The position numbers were made by a program, and so were the translations under genes. Below are positions 11,471 through 23,126 of a stretch of 64,000 nt of DNA, piece after piece. Each line of letters begins with the position of its first letter. The stretch's first letter is position 1. Below the pieces are notes generated by a model. That model had not been told where the DNA came from, ran no database searches, and was given only the letters and a program-made list of their open reading frames with translations. Origin of the DNA: Moniliella sp. 'wahieum' (taxonomy: Eukaryota > Basidiomycota > Moniliellomycetes > Moniliellales > Moniliellaceae); NCBI GenBank assembly GCA_003971905.1, contig RSEE01000019.1, forward strand, positions 372,001 through 436,000. Reading direction: 5' to 3'.

Positions 11471-12000
11471 GCGTGATGGGGCCTGGAGCACTGGGAGGAT
11501 CAGGAATGGAGGTGGACCACACACTGCGCGACACGGGAACGCAAGAGGCGCAGAGCGCGTACCGGGGTGGTGCACGAGAGCACTGCGTCGCCTTTGGAAC
11601 GCCGGGAGAAGGAACTGCTTCGGCTGCTTGAACAAGCAGAATTCGACAAGAACGCCAAGTACCAGGGACGCACTCAAGAGCCGTTTTTCCCCCTGGTTTT
11701 GACGACGCGAGGATACTACGGCGCCAAGACAGCGGGCAAGCTGTTTGCGCATTGGAAGGATTTGGCTACTAAGTCTCAGTGGGAATGGTTCCTCGCTCGG
11801 ATGTCAACTACGTTCATCCGTGTCCACCAGCGCTTCCTAGGGTACGGGACCTAATGGCGAGAACCGGAGGGTCCTGATATCCTGGCGATCCCCCTGGTTC
11901 CTTGACCTTAGTGGCGCTTCCACAAGTAACCCCCGCAAGATGAACGGTTCGGTTTAGACGTAGCGTTCCCCCTGTCCCAGCCTTAAGCTCTGTCAATGAT
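11471..12000 (+). mobile_element. LINE 3' fragment
   Basis: 5'-truncated copy of the same non-LTR family as 45585-47627. It begins inside the C-terminal coding part (GGGGCCTGGAGCACTGGGAG) and runs through the segment coding AGKLFAHWKDLATKSQWEWF and MSTTFIRVHQRFLGYG to the shared 3' tail (GGAGGGTCCTGATATCCTGG ... CTCTGTCAATGATATG). The reading frame is broken once near 11565-11580. It is non-functional. Confidence 0.85.
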
Positions 12001-12074
12001 ATGGATTCGAAAGAAAGTGCGAGCACTGGACGGAATTAACTGATAAATCTCATTGTAGGTGTGGTTCGTATAGG

Positions 12075-12235
12075 TCACATGTCTACCACGCTCATTCGTC
12101 TCCACGAGGACTACAATGACGGGTTTGGAAGCGAATGGCGGGAGCCAGATGGATCCTGATTTAAGGGAGCCGGATAGGCGCAACGTTTCCTTGTCCCATC
12201 CTTACGCTCTGTAAAGGATGCTATGGATCCTAAAG
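12075..12235 (+). mobile_element. Diverged second LINE tail
   Basis: Right after the previous copy, the sequence ATGTCTACCACGCTCATTCG, then GGGTTTGGAAGCGAATGGCG and GAGCCAGATGGATCCTGAT, follows the order of the family's last codons (MSTTFIRVH ... GWREPEGPDI). It closes with TGTCCCATCCTTACGCTCTG, matching the family tail. Divergence is clearly higher than among the other copies, so this is an older or different subfamily. Confidence 0.6.
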
Positions 12236-12931
12236 TAGGGCATTATGCTTGAGAAGAAGTTCTGCGTACTAGCTGTTTAGGGATGGGCTCTGCTGGACGG
12301 CCGCATACATATAATTTGTCATTGTTTGGCTCTGCAGTTAGCGTTACAGTTTGTATGAAGGACGTTGACTATGAACTGAGGAAAGTAGGAGGGTGGCTTC
12401 CATTGCCGAACGAAAGGTTTTTATTGTTTGTCCAGAGCTATATGATCCATCTGGTCAAGTTAACCTTAAGTGAATGATACTGATACACTCTATGGCATCG
12501 TCTTGTGCTGATATTTACCTACGTTCTGTGACTGGGTCAGGATCTTTTCCACCACAGACACCTGCAGCTCCACTAAGTATCTTTCGATGATCATAGCCCT
12601 TGGTATCTTCTTTTAGAGTGACTGCGCTTACGAGTCCAGGCCTAGGCTTGGACAATACCCGAGTGGGACCACAGTATACGAGCAGACGAACGATGGAAGC
12701 TGGGAAAGGAAGTGCATTTAGGTCAGACGTAGCTGCCTCATGGTTGGGATATAGAAACCATTGCCACAAAATAGAGTGGCATGATTGAGTGTGGTATGCT
12801 GAAGAATCTTATCCCGACTCCCTGCTCTTCTTTTGTCCCGCTGTCCTCTTTGTTCCCATTCCCTCTCCACCCACTATAGGTGGCATGCCGTATCGTGAAA
12901 TAAAGATGAACGTCAGGCATCGAATGTTAGC
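12236..12931. other. Intergenic, no gene recognised
   Basis: Moderately AT-rich, with no conserved coding signal. It contains the 3' UTR side of eIF3k. Confidence 0.4.
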
Positions 12932-13843
12932 TTAGCTCGACGCAGCCAGAGGCGCTGGCTGAGCCTGGACAAGCAACTTGTGCAGCTGCTCCAATTGGAT
13001 CTGCTCGTTCACCGTGACCGCCTTGATCTCCGTGTCGGGGTTGGCTGGAACACAACGTATTCACCATCGATCGCCCAGCCTTCATGCTTTGCAACCAGCA
13101 GGTAGAGTCGAAGGTTCAACATCCAAGTAACGGGCCAAACGCGCGACGGAGATTTTCTTGAACGCAAGCGCCACCGTGTCCAATACAATCCGCTGCACAT
13201 CTGCGACGGCATTGGGCACCTTGTCAATATACTTACGCAGCTCGGCGTTTGCTGGCTCTTGAACGCTTCCCAGAATTGAACAAAACGAGCGTTCTGCAAC
13301 AACATATGAAGCTGCGCCAGGCCCTGGATCACAGGCTCTTTAATGTTGCCGGCCATGTATGCAGGCGGGACCTGCCCCACGGAAGTGAGGACTGGGGTGG
13401 AGGCGTCAGCAGCCTCCTCTGCAGCACGGGAATCCTTGGGGTTCACATGGCTGGGGTCCATCGGGAGGGGTGCCTCGCCTAGCAGAGCCAAACAGAGCTT
13501 GAAGTCCTGGTACGGCAAAGCCAGAAGCGCCTTGATGAGGATGTTGATCACCACATCATGGTTGTACACCGACGGGTTGAACTGGTACCTATGAGTCCCT
13601 GGAAGTCAGTACAGCTGCAATCCACGTTGAGCGTACCACCCAGCGTAGAGACATACAATTTGAGCGTGGCCAGGTTGGCAAGGCCATCATAGAAACCTTG
13701 CTCAACCTGCTGGCCAATGTAGGCTTGGAGTGTGTCGAGGTTCTGGGGGTTGTAGCGGTCGACCGAGTTGATGAGCGTCTCAATGTGCTCGGGCCGCTGA
13801 GAGGCTGGAGCCACGGCTGGGCGGTGGATCCGGTGGCGAGCAT
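12932..13843 (-). CDS. Eukaryotic translation initiation factor 3 subunit K
   Basis: eIF3k is a small PCI/winged-helix subunit of the eIF3 complex, which binds the 40S ribosome in the cytoplasm. The N-terminal family signature RPEHIETLINSVDRYNPQNL is present, followed by QQVEQGFYDGLANLATLKLY. A 68-nt intron (13656-13589, donor GTATGT) interrupts at the LKLY/QFNP junction. Next come NHDVVINILIKALLALPYQD and, in a shifted frame, QRIVLDTVALAFKKISVARL (the PCI end). The last part has HEGWAIDGEYVVFQ and IQLEQLHKLLVQAQ, stopping at 12932. Frame breaks lie near 13812, 13245, 13105 and 13045. The chosen ATG (13843) gives MLATGSTAQP. It is head-to-head with IDI1, with 531 bp between them. Confidence 0.85.
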
Positions 13844-14374
13844 GGCGATGAGGTGAGCAGAGCAGGTGGAGCAACGCCAACATCGCGGCTGCTGCTCAGA
13901 AGAAGCCAATTTTTCAAATGGCGGAACTGAATCCGCGGAATGTGCTGACACGTGGCCCAGGTCTCCTCGCCGCGAATCAGTACCTTGAAGCTTCACCCGT
14001 CAAGCGTGAGCGAATTTTCCAAGAGAGCTTGAAGCTTGAAGCTTGACACGTGACACGTGGCAGCTGAAAGCCAACATGCCTGCCCAGGCGCCCTGGCGCC
14101 GGTCTCAGGTGCGGCCACCGGTCACCCACCCTGGCTGCCTGGACAGTGTCGTCCGCCTGCATCACCGGATGGTTTGATCGTGAGATTGGGAGATGTTCGA
14201 TTGGGCAGCCGTAGATCCGGGCGGCAGCTGCGCTTGCCATGTACTGCCTGCCGTGTACCTGCAGCGCGCGTGTGGCGCCCCCAGTGACTAGTGGTTAATG
14301 ATCTGCATCCGCGCGCTCCCCCACCCGCAGCCGCCTCTCTTTCCCACCACCTTCTCCCACCCTGCCACCACACC
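13844..14374. promoter_or_regulatory. Divergent promoter region of eIF3k and IDI1
   Basis: The only region between two divergent starts. It holds GAAGCTTGAAGCTTGA direct repeats (about 14029-14046), then GACACGTGACACGTGG (E-box-like CACGTG twice, about 14046-14062). A GTGACTAGTG motif lies at 14284-14293, 82 bp before the IDI1 ATG. A CT/C-rich tract runs just before the ATG (14310-14374), as in many fungal promoters. Function is inferred from position. Confidence 0.5.
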
Positions 14375-15262
<888 letters not shown>

Positions 15263-15984
15263 CGCGTGTCGGTGTGCTTTATGCCACGCGTTGCGTTACC
15301 CATCTCACATGACCATCATAGGAGGCTTGATTTATTATTCTCATATCCAATGCACGAGTCAAGACCGACCCGCCCGTCATTAAGAAGCTGTTAAACCCGG
15401 TCGACTGGAGCGTCCAAGGCGGTAGGAGAGCGTGACTAGTGATGTTGACTGGAGCGCATGATACGCGTTACAAATTCATTTTTGGAATACAAGGCCAAGT
15501 GGTAACCTATCGGGTGTCTATTTTATTGCGCCGAAAACAGACTTTGACTGGCCTCGTGCTTGTTGATCTGCCTCTCTCGCCACAGGGCAGTGTACTATGA
15601 TTGAATATTGACCTCCCACTCGTGGTCGTCGCGTCATTGCCGTGGGAACTCGCAAGCTGGTCTAACTCGTGACAGCACCAACATCGGCTTCAAGGTGCGC
15701 ATACGCTCCGAAGCATCCAACTTGGTGAAGGGGCAAGGTCATAACGTGCCTGTCATCGTGCCTCGCCCAGTTAGACTATCACTTCCCCTTGTGTGGTCTG
15801 CCTATGAAAGGGCGATGGCGGTGGCGGGATCGCGGCCTTTGCCTATTGGAACAGGGATGGGGGGGCTATGCCCTGGCTTTGAACGCCGGGATGGATGCCC
15901 CTCCCATGTCCTACCTTGCCCCTTCCGTGTGCGATGGCAGTTCCAAAGCATGAACTGACCTCTGTTTCACCAGACTCTTTTGCA
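15263..15984. other. Intergenic, upstream of uL6
   Basis: IDI1 3' UTR and uL6 promoter/5' UTR. It contains CGTGACTAGTGATG (15431-15444). No further gene was seen. Confidence 0.4.
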
Positions 15985-16564
15985 ATGCTGCAGATCTACA
16001 AGGACATTGAGATTCCCGTTCCAGCCGATGTCGAGGTCAAGGTGGCCTCGCGCGACGTGTGGGTCAAGGGCCCCGTGGTGAACTGAGCAAGTCTCTCAAG
16101 CACCTCAACATGGAGATTCGCCTTGTGAAGGACGCCAAGAGCACCAAGGTGCGCTTTGTCGTTTGGCACGGTGGCCGCAAGCACGTTGCTTGCCTCCGCA
16201 CCGCTGCCTCGGTTGTGGCCAACATGATCAAGGGTGTGACCAAGGGCTTCCAGTACAAGGTGCGTGCCGTGTACGCCCATTTCCCCGTCAACCTCATCAT
16301 TGCCGGCGACAAGCGCGCTGTCGAGATCCGCAACTCTTGGGGGAGAAGCGTGTGCGCCACGTCCCCATGCGTGAGGGTGTCACCATCACGGAGGACAAGG
16401 CCCAGAAGGACCAGGTCCTGATTGAGGGCAACGACATCAACGCCGTGTCCCAGTCTGCCGCCGACATGCACGGCGCTTGCCTCGTCCGCAACAAGGATAT
16501 CCGTAAGTTCTTGGACGGCCTCTACGTTTCGGCCAAGGGTACCATCGTGCAGGACGACGAGTAA
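15985..16564 (+). CDS. 60S ribosomal protein uL6 (L9)
   Basis: A cytosolic large-subunit protein near the sarcin-ricin loop. The start gives MLQIYKDIEIPVPADVEVKV, followed by SRDVWVKGP and, in a shifted frame, GELSKSLKHLNMEIRLVK. The central VRFVVWHGGRKHVACLRTAA and NMIKGVTKGFQYKVRAVYAH are typical of eukaryotic L9. The C-terminal half (TITEDKAQKDQVLIEGNDI, SQSAADMHGACLVRNKDIRK, FLDGLYVSAKGTIVQDDE) lies in a third frame. Frame breaks fall near 16075 and 16337. About 193 residues, as expected. A first mini-exon with another ATG upstream cannot be ruled out, because a CTGCAG acceptor-like site sits just after the chosen ATG. Confidence 0.9.
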
Positions 16565-18126
16565 ATCAGGCTACCATTGTCAATCTTAACTCCTGGAAGC
16601 GGTTCTACTGCATCCCCCATATGATGTATTCCCCCTCTTCCCCTATCGGACTTCGTATCCCAGTTGGTGTTCCTACCACCCCTCCCCCGCCGCAAGACGG
16701 ATGGGCTGCCAAGCCTGATTCTTGCTCTTCCCAAAACGACCGGATACGCCTATGGATTGGCATGGTCTCCAAATCCTTCCAGAGCTGTAAAAATAGACGA
16801 GCTTAGAAAATGGGGACAATGGTCTCGTCTACAGGATAGAAGGCAACTGAGAAGTTGGGGCTCCTGAGGGTAGCGGTCCCGGTCAATTCGTGGGTCATGA
16901 TTGGTGGTCACGCCCCAATAGCCGTGAGGCGAACGCTCTGTGGCTCTCGAGTGACAGCATTCGCAAGGCGTATTCGCTGCTTTGGGCAATGTAGCGCACC
17001 CCCCGTAACTACGAGATCAGTGTACGAGTCGCCGCGCTTGGTATCCCGACCTCTCTAAAAGAAAGTGTACTCTCTTCATAAGGATTGTGGATTCGGTTGC
17101 TCCCAGGACGCCAATGATCTTCATCTCTGGTCTAAAAGTTCCCAGGTATGTGATCACATAAAATCGACTCCTCTCCTCCAGTTCCATGAAGTATCCTCCC
17201 AGGACTGGGGCATGAGGGGCTTGGGGCGAGCTTATACAAAAAGATGATAACCTCGGGCGCATTGAAGATCCTCGAAGAAAAAGAGGACCAGTACCCCGCT
17301 GTGGGACACAGAAACTAAAGCCACAATTGGACAAAAACACGACTTCAGCCACAATTGGACAAAAACACGACTTCGAGACTCAGCTATATTGCTCCCTGTG
17401 CATTGTCTTCGGCGGCGAGAAGCGGGGGCGGCCGTGGCAAGGTAGACGCAAAATGCTGGATGTTTCCGTCCGTCGCTAGTCACTCTGGTCTCTTCTTGTG
17501 TACCTACGGCCTGGAAGTTGAGGGGGCCTGTATCGTGGACTGCATATTGAATTTGTTGACGAGAATGTTGCACCTTCCCTGAAGGGACATCCTTCCGCAT
17601 ATTCACGCAATTCAAAATCTCTCAGCGTTGGGGCGCAACCTAGAACCGAGGGTTCCCTTCACCGTCTCATGATGTTCAACGCTCAATTGCTCAACGTCCT
17701 CAACACTCAACGTACTCCATCCCCACCAGCCTGAGACTCAAGCTAACCTTTTACTCGAGCACTCTGACTACACATTCTCGTAGAGAGCTGATGTAGAGAA
17801 AACTGTGCACCAAAGACCGTAATGAGATATCCCACATTGTGATACATTGGTTTAGTGAGAGCCGGCTGGCGCTGACAGCTTAAGATGGAGCGTTCAGGTG
17901 GGAGGGGTGGCATTCAAAGCGATAAAAGGGAAAGAAAACGCTTCGCGGGATGCCATACAACGAAGGCTGAAGATGCGGGACCTTTCGATGTGATCTGAGA
18001 ATGAGATCTGACAGTATAAAGGAAGTACTGTGCGTAGGTGGATGAGTGTGTGTACAGCGAATATGATCCAGCAACAACGAGATAAGACGCGTCAGCCCAC
18101 AGGGGGAAAAAGGTGTCTTGGTCCCC
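16565..18126. other. Intergenic, no gene recognised
   Basis: The 3' sides of uL6 and of the SWIB gene face each other here. There is a 28-nt exact duplication at 17319-17374. Open frames are short and unconserved by eye. Confidence 0.4.
17319..17374. repeat. 28-nt exact tandem duplication
   Basis: Two adjacent identical 28-nt units (17319-17346 and 17347-17374), each beginning AGCCACAATTGGAC and ending CACGACTTC. Confidence 0.9.
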
Positions 18127-19197
18127 CTACTCATCGTCTTCAATTTCGTCGCTCTCTCTTCTTCGGGCTCCGACCCAGACTTGTGCATTTTCAAGGACAC
18201 TTGGGGATCAGTTGCTTCCGCAGAATATTTTTGAATCGGTTGAATCGCCATCCGTGTTCTTCGCATCCGTATTAGGCGATTTTGGAGCAGGTGATGTAGG
18301 GGTGCTGCCTACCTCCGTTCTGGGTTTGCGTGTGACGTGAGCACCGATGAATTTGGCTACCTCAAACGAATCGATCCGGTCACGAGGAATGATGGTTCGA
18401 AGCTTGGCGTCACAGACGATCTGCAATAGGAAGAAAGGGTTAGGAGGGTAGATGATAGGATGGGGGGCATCAAATGATGGGGTGGAAATTACAACTCACG
18501 ATGCGTTTCTGCTCTGGGTTTGAAGGTTGTTCTCTTTGATGTACTTCCAAATACGCCGAATGATCTCGTAGCGAGGGATCTGGGAATCAAAGCACAATAT
18601 GTCAGCGTCCAGCAGGAATGTTGGGGGTGATACGCACATCGTTGCCCTCGCACAGAGCCGCCAAGGGTTCATCAAGGATAAGAGGGGCACTGAATGCATT
18701 GTTGGGGTGGTTTGCCGCTTGGCCTTGGACTCAGCGTGGCCGGGCGACGTGCTTGCGGGGTTTGCTTGCAGGGCCCTCAGCAGCTTAAAAGGAGAGAACA
18801 AAATAGTAACCGTCAGTCACAAATCTCTATTCCATATCCGAAAAAAAAAATACCGCGTACTGGAGGGGCGCGCGAACAAGGGAGACGGACGAGGCGTTTA
18901 GGTCGAGATAAGAAAACGTCGGACTTACCTTCTTCGCCTTTGACTTTGCGTCCGCGCTTGCTCGTGGGCTGAGCAGCAACGCGCGGCCCCAACTTGAATC
19001 TCGGCAAAGCATGTCTTGATCAAGCCGTTGATCTGGCGCTTGTCGTGGCCTTCAATAGAGAGAGACGCCGGGATGTGCTTTGCATAGATTGGGTTGTCGA
19101 GTAGGGTGGTGCGCACGTCCTTGGTGCTGACTGAGTTCAAGTCCGAGGCATGGAGGATGGCGAGAATGGTGGGCTTGAGACCTGCGATAGCCGCCAT
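18127..19197 (-). CDS. DEK_C and SWIB domain chromatin protein (UAF30/TRI1-like)
   Basis: The start MAAIAGLKPTILAILHASDL and NPIYAKHIPASLSIEGHDKR form a DEK_C-like domain (residues 1 to about 65). A basic linker KRGRKVKG follows. After introns at 18928-18784 and 18637-18580 comes the SWIB fold: PRYEIIRRIWKYIKENNLQ, then, after an intron at 18499-18421, IVCDAKLRTIIPRDRIDSFE and VAKFIGAHV. In yeast, proteins of this build act in RNA polymerase I upstream activation (Uaf30) or as its paralogue Tri1; a nuclear role is inferred. The tail is Ser/Asp-rich. Frame breaks lie near 18985, 18735, 18700, 18520 and 18200. The stop at 18127 (after DEIEDDE) is the best guess and depends on the last break; a stop at 18208 is read without it. 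Confidence 0.75.
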
Positions 19198-19868
19198 GGT
19201 GAGGACGCAGGAGGTGGTGGCGGGACACTTGAAGAGCCGCCAACAGGGGTGGTGGGGAAGGGCAAGAGCACAAATAAGTGACAGCAAAAGCTGCGGCACA
19301 GAACCAGACTGCTTTCCGGCGAGTTTCCTCCCACGTTCCAGGTCCCATATGCGCTCCCACTCTACATGTACAATTGCTACTAGTAGCTGGCTATAGCTGG
19401 CTGGCGCCTGTGTTGTTGGATTAAATTTTTCGCGTTGCCACTGCGTGACCTTCTGTTGCACGATCAGACTGTGCTGTACCCAGCTGGACCACAGCAGTGG
19501 GGATTGGTTGGCTCACTAGCCCACTCTACCAGCTCACTGCTGCTCACTGGAATAAGTGCGCTGACAGTCTGGCTGCCACAGGCGGTGCAGCGTTCGTACC
19601 TTGCGGTGCTGATTCTGGGGGCGATAGCCAACTCCGTTTTTAGGCGTTAGTTAGGGACAGCGTGGCCTGCCTAGCTCTTCACTCCCAGCCTTACATATGC
19701 AGAGACGCAAAGCAAACCAGTCAGGTCCTGAGCCTCAGGACTACTCGGCCTACCAGGAAATGCGGAATGAAAAAACTTCATGCTTCTCTCAGATCTCAGG
19801 CTAGTAAGTAACTCAGTAGCGGCTCTATGAAAGCCCTCTGTTGCTCAGCGCGACAAGGGAGGCCAGTG

Positions 19869-19897
19869 GGCTAGTGAGCTAGTGAGCTAGTGCTAGC
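19869..19897. repeat. CTAGTGAG tandem repeat
   Basis: Three GGCTAGTGAG/AGCTAGTGAG-type units in a row, then CTAGTGCTAGCG. Related to the ACTAGTGAC arrays upstream of other genes. It lies 672 bp upstream of the SWIB gene start. Confidence 0.7.
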
Positions 19898-20115
19898 GAG
19901 GCCTGAGGCTAGTGAGGGGATGGGTGAGTAGGGAGTGTGCTGACTATGGGTGGCTTATTATAGCGCTTACACTTGCTGGCTCTCGTTTTGCACCTCATCG
20001 ACGCCAATCATCAATCATCGCATGCATCGACTGCCATATGGGCTGCCATGGGCTGCCGCAGGTTGCGCAAGTGGCCAGTGGTTGCCCCCATCGCGCGTCG
20101 CGGTGACATGAATGG

Positions 20116-20150
20116 TGCATGATGCATGATGCATGATGCATGATGCATGA
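20116..20150. repeat. (GCATGAT)n microsatellite
   Basis: About five 7-nt units GCATGAT. The same or a related ATGCATG repeat appears at 37001-37023 and 63384-63421. Confidence 0.85.
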
Positions 20151-20600
20151 CGTATGGTCCACGATGCGTGACGCGTGACGCGGACGAACCAGACACATGC
20201 GTGGCAATCAATGCACGCACAAATAAAGTCCCACAGGACAATGTGACATGCCTGTCCCACAGTACACGTGATGAATGTATTGCACGATGCATGAGATCGA
20301 GAGCACCATTGAGGTGTATGTGTCGCTGCAATCTCTTTGCCTTATCGATTGTCCTCCGCAACGGTAACGCGGTATCCGGTAACCGGTAACACCATCTTGC
20401 GCAACGTGCGCGAGCGTCTGTCACCGCACCGCTCTCACCTAAGCCGACGTCCCACCATTTAGATATTACAGCGCCACTTCAATCGCTAATTACTTACTGT
20501 TTTGTTCTCCCCCTCTTCCCCCCTTTTTAGGCACACCTCACTGATCTAATGTTGACTGGGAATCATGCAAAAACACATATATGCCGCCAACAGTAGCAAT

Positions 20601-20895
20601 ATAAAAAGATACGGCACCAAGACGGCGGGCAAGTTGTTTGCGCATTGGAAGGAGTTGGCTACTAAGTCTCAGTGGAAATGGTTCCTCGCTCGGATGTCAA
20701 CCACGTTCATCCGTGTCCACACGCGCTTCCTAGGGTACGGGACCGGATGGCGAGAGCCGGAGGGTCCTGATATCCTGGCGATCCCCCTGGTTCTTGACCT
20801 TAGTGGCGTTTCCAAGTAACCCCCGCAAGATGAACGGTTCGGTTTAGACGTAGCGTTCCCCCTGTCCCAGCCTTAAGCTCTGTCAATGATATGAA
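20601..20895 (+). mobile_element. LINE 3' fragment
   Basis: 5'-truncated copy starting in the segment coding GTKTAGKLFAHWKELATKSQ. It reads in one frame through MSTTFIRVHTRFLGYGTGW, REPEGPDILAIPLVLDLSG and VSK to a stop at about 20819, then the shared 3' tail ending CTGTCAATGATATGAATTC. This copy shows the natural C-terminus of the element's polymerase most clearly. Confidence 0.85.
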
Positions 20896-23126
20896 TTCAA
20901 AAGATTGAAATGCCGCGGCATTCTCTCCGTCAAAAAGCTTCAAGGGAGGACGACGAGCAAAAAACGCGTTGAAGAGAAGAGGGACTCCACAGGTGTACGG
21001 ATTGCCGCGGGTGAAAAAAGAGTACAGGGGTGTTTAACGGATCAGGAATGGAGGTGGACGGACACCTTGAGAGGCTTGTTTTGGGAATCATGGAGGCCAG
21101 GATTGATATGGTCCAAAAATATGGCGCACACGCGGTAAAATGGGGACGTCTCCGCATTGCGTCCACACTGTACCCTTCACACAATTGTACCCCCTTCCTC
21201 TCCCTGAGGAACTATACCTCTAGTCCGTCCTCATGGCAATCCATTTGTCTCTCCATTTCCTTCATTATAGGCTTATATTTCCTGACACAATTCATGTCTA
21301 ACTGAACACTAATGGCCAATACGAAAACGGAGCTCAAGAGAACAGGCAAGGCCCACTTCATTCGCGGCTTCCCAGTTCGCGTTGGAAGGGTGGGCACGAA
21401 CCCCGAACGAGGAAAGATTAGGGTGCATGTGATCAGTAAAAGCTGGAAGCTCGGGTGTGGGAGAGGGGCGTATAATACAAGCAGCGGCAGGGCCGGCCAA
21501 GCCCTCCTGTTACAGAAGCAACTCCACTACTGTCGTATAGGGCCGCGGGAGGATTTCAGAGGAGGAAACTGAGAGTACTGTACTTGAGCGGCACCAGATG
21601 TCAGATCGAGAGAATTGATAATTGAACGCCTGGCCGACTTAACGAGCTACCCACTGCAAGAAGCGGGTCTGCAAAAGTTGCCGGTAAGCTCGAAGAAACG
21701 CGTGGGCTTCTCACGTCAAAGATCATTACAATATGACCCGCTATTCCACATAAAAGCAGCATGCTTAAGAACAACTTACACATCGAATCATTAAGGAGTT
21801 TAGCATATATAAAAAGGAAATGGCAGCACAATTGTTGAGAAAGACAGTAAGGGAACGAGACCCCTGATTCTCGAGGCACAAGTGCTCGGAAAGATACGTG
21901 GGCTTGATGGGGAACGTCAGTCCTTAGTTTGCAACCACACCACATCATGAACCCGTCCCCGTCATGGAAGAGTCTATCAAGAAAGTGTAGAGTCTGGTCA
22001 TCACTCTATAGTACTGATGTACTGTGTCACATCTGCTATTAATCAAATCCTCGCCGGGCACCACTGTTGATTATACGCCTTAGGCCTCACCGAGGCCTCA
22101 TCGCTACCCGAGCAAATCAAAAGACCTCTTCTGATTGCTTCAAGTTGCGGAAAATGTATAGCCATTTACCACACCTGTGTGTTGTCCATATCAAAATGCT
22201 TATACACAGCAAAAACACAGTAAACTCCAGGTTTTCTCCTCAGATCAGAGGGTATCATTGAGTCTATAACAAGCCCCTTCTTTCGTCCATAGAGGCTCAT
22301 AGTGTGCTTTCTATTAGTTTTATTAGAGGGAGAGACAATCATTGTCAGAGAAAGGTTACTTTCAATAACCCGCGACACGAACACATCATTAGTACAACAG
22401 AGGAAAAACCACTAATGTATTGGGAATCAACACGCCCAAAACAAAAACTCACCTATATATTCTTTTGGCCAGAGCGTAACAGCAACTGCTACGCTGTAGC
22501 CTACCCTGTCGCATCGGGGTAGAATCGGTTGCAGGACCTACAGCCCAACTTTTTCTTCCCTCGGAGCAAATCCACCCTCCAGCCGCGGATGTGATCACAT
22601 ATGGCCCGGAAACTATTGCGAGCACTTCTTCCAAAAACACTGTAATTTTAAATGAAACCCATGTGGCTGTATTAGTAGGTGACGGTGACTCGTCACCGTG
22701 ATGCGTGACAACATCTCACGATCGCATCGATCTCATTAGTGAGATGGCAGCGTGACGCATCGGCCCTGGCTTTGTGTGACCTTCCGGTTGCATGCCGCGG
22801 ATCGGTCAGCCGCGCAGGCTGGCCGCGCTCAAGGTGGGCGGGACGCAGGTACCTGCCAGGGTCTGTCATTTCTCGACCACCATCGTATCGCACGGCAACC
22901 AAGCCTTCACTCAGGTATTTGGGCTATACTAACCTTGCACCGACCAACACATTTGCCAACGGTCTGAGGCCTGAGGGTCAAAGGTTCCTTCACCCTGCCT
23001 TTTTTCTTCTCTGGCATCTACTTGAAATGACTGAGAGGCGATACCAGCAATTGCACATCATTGGCTCGGGCGGTGGCGAGCTGCCTAGCCCATTCTTGCA
23101 CCTACGCCCAAACCCAGCTCAACGCC
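20896..23126. other. Intergenic, no gene recognised
   Basis: Patches are AT-rich. A 20-nt match to the LINE segment at 11491 (GATCAGGAATGGAGGTGGAC) lies at about 21040-21060, perhaps another scrap. At 22678-22750 there are GGTGACGGTGACTCGTCACC and GTGATGCGTGAC words, likely in the glutaredoxin promoter. Confidence 0.35.

Larger units (their letters stand above)
19198..20590. other. Intergenic with short tandem repeats
   Basis: No gene recognised. It holds CTAGTGAG repeats (19869-19897) and a GCATGAT repeat (20116-20150). Near 20372-20390 there are GGTATCCGGTAACCGGTAAC words. Confidence 0.4.

Noticed and set aside
21040..21060. Additional LINE copy
   Set aside because: Only about 20 nt match the family; too short to call.
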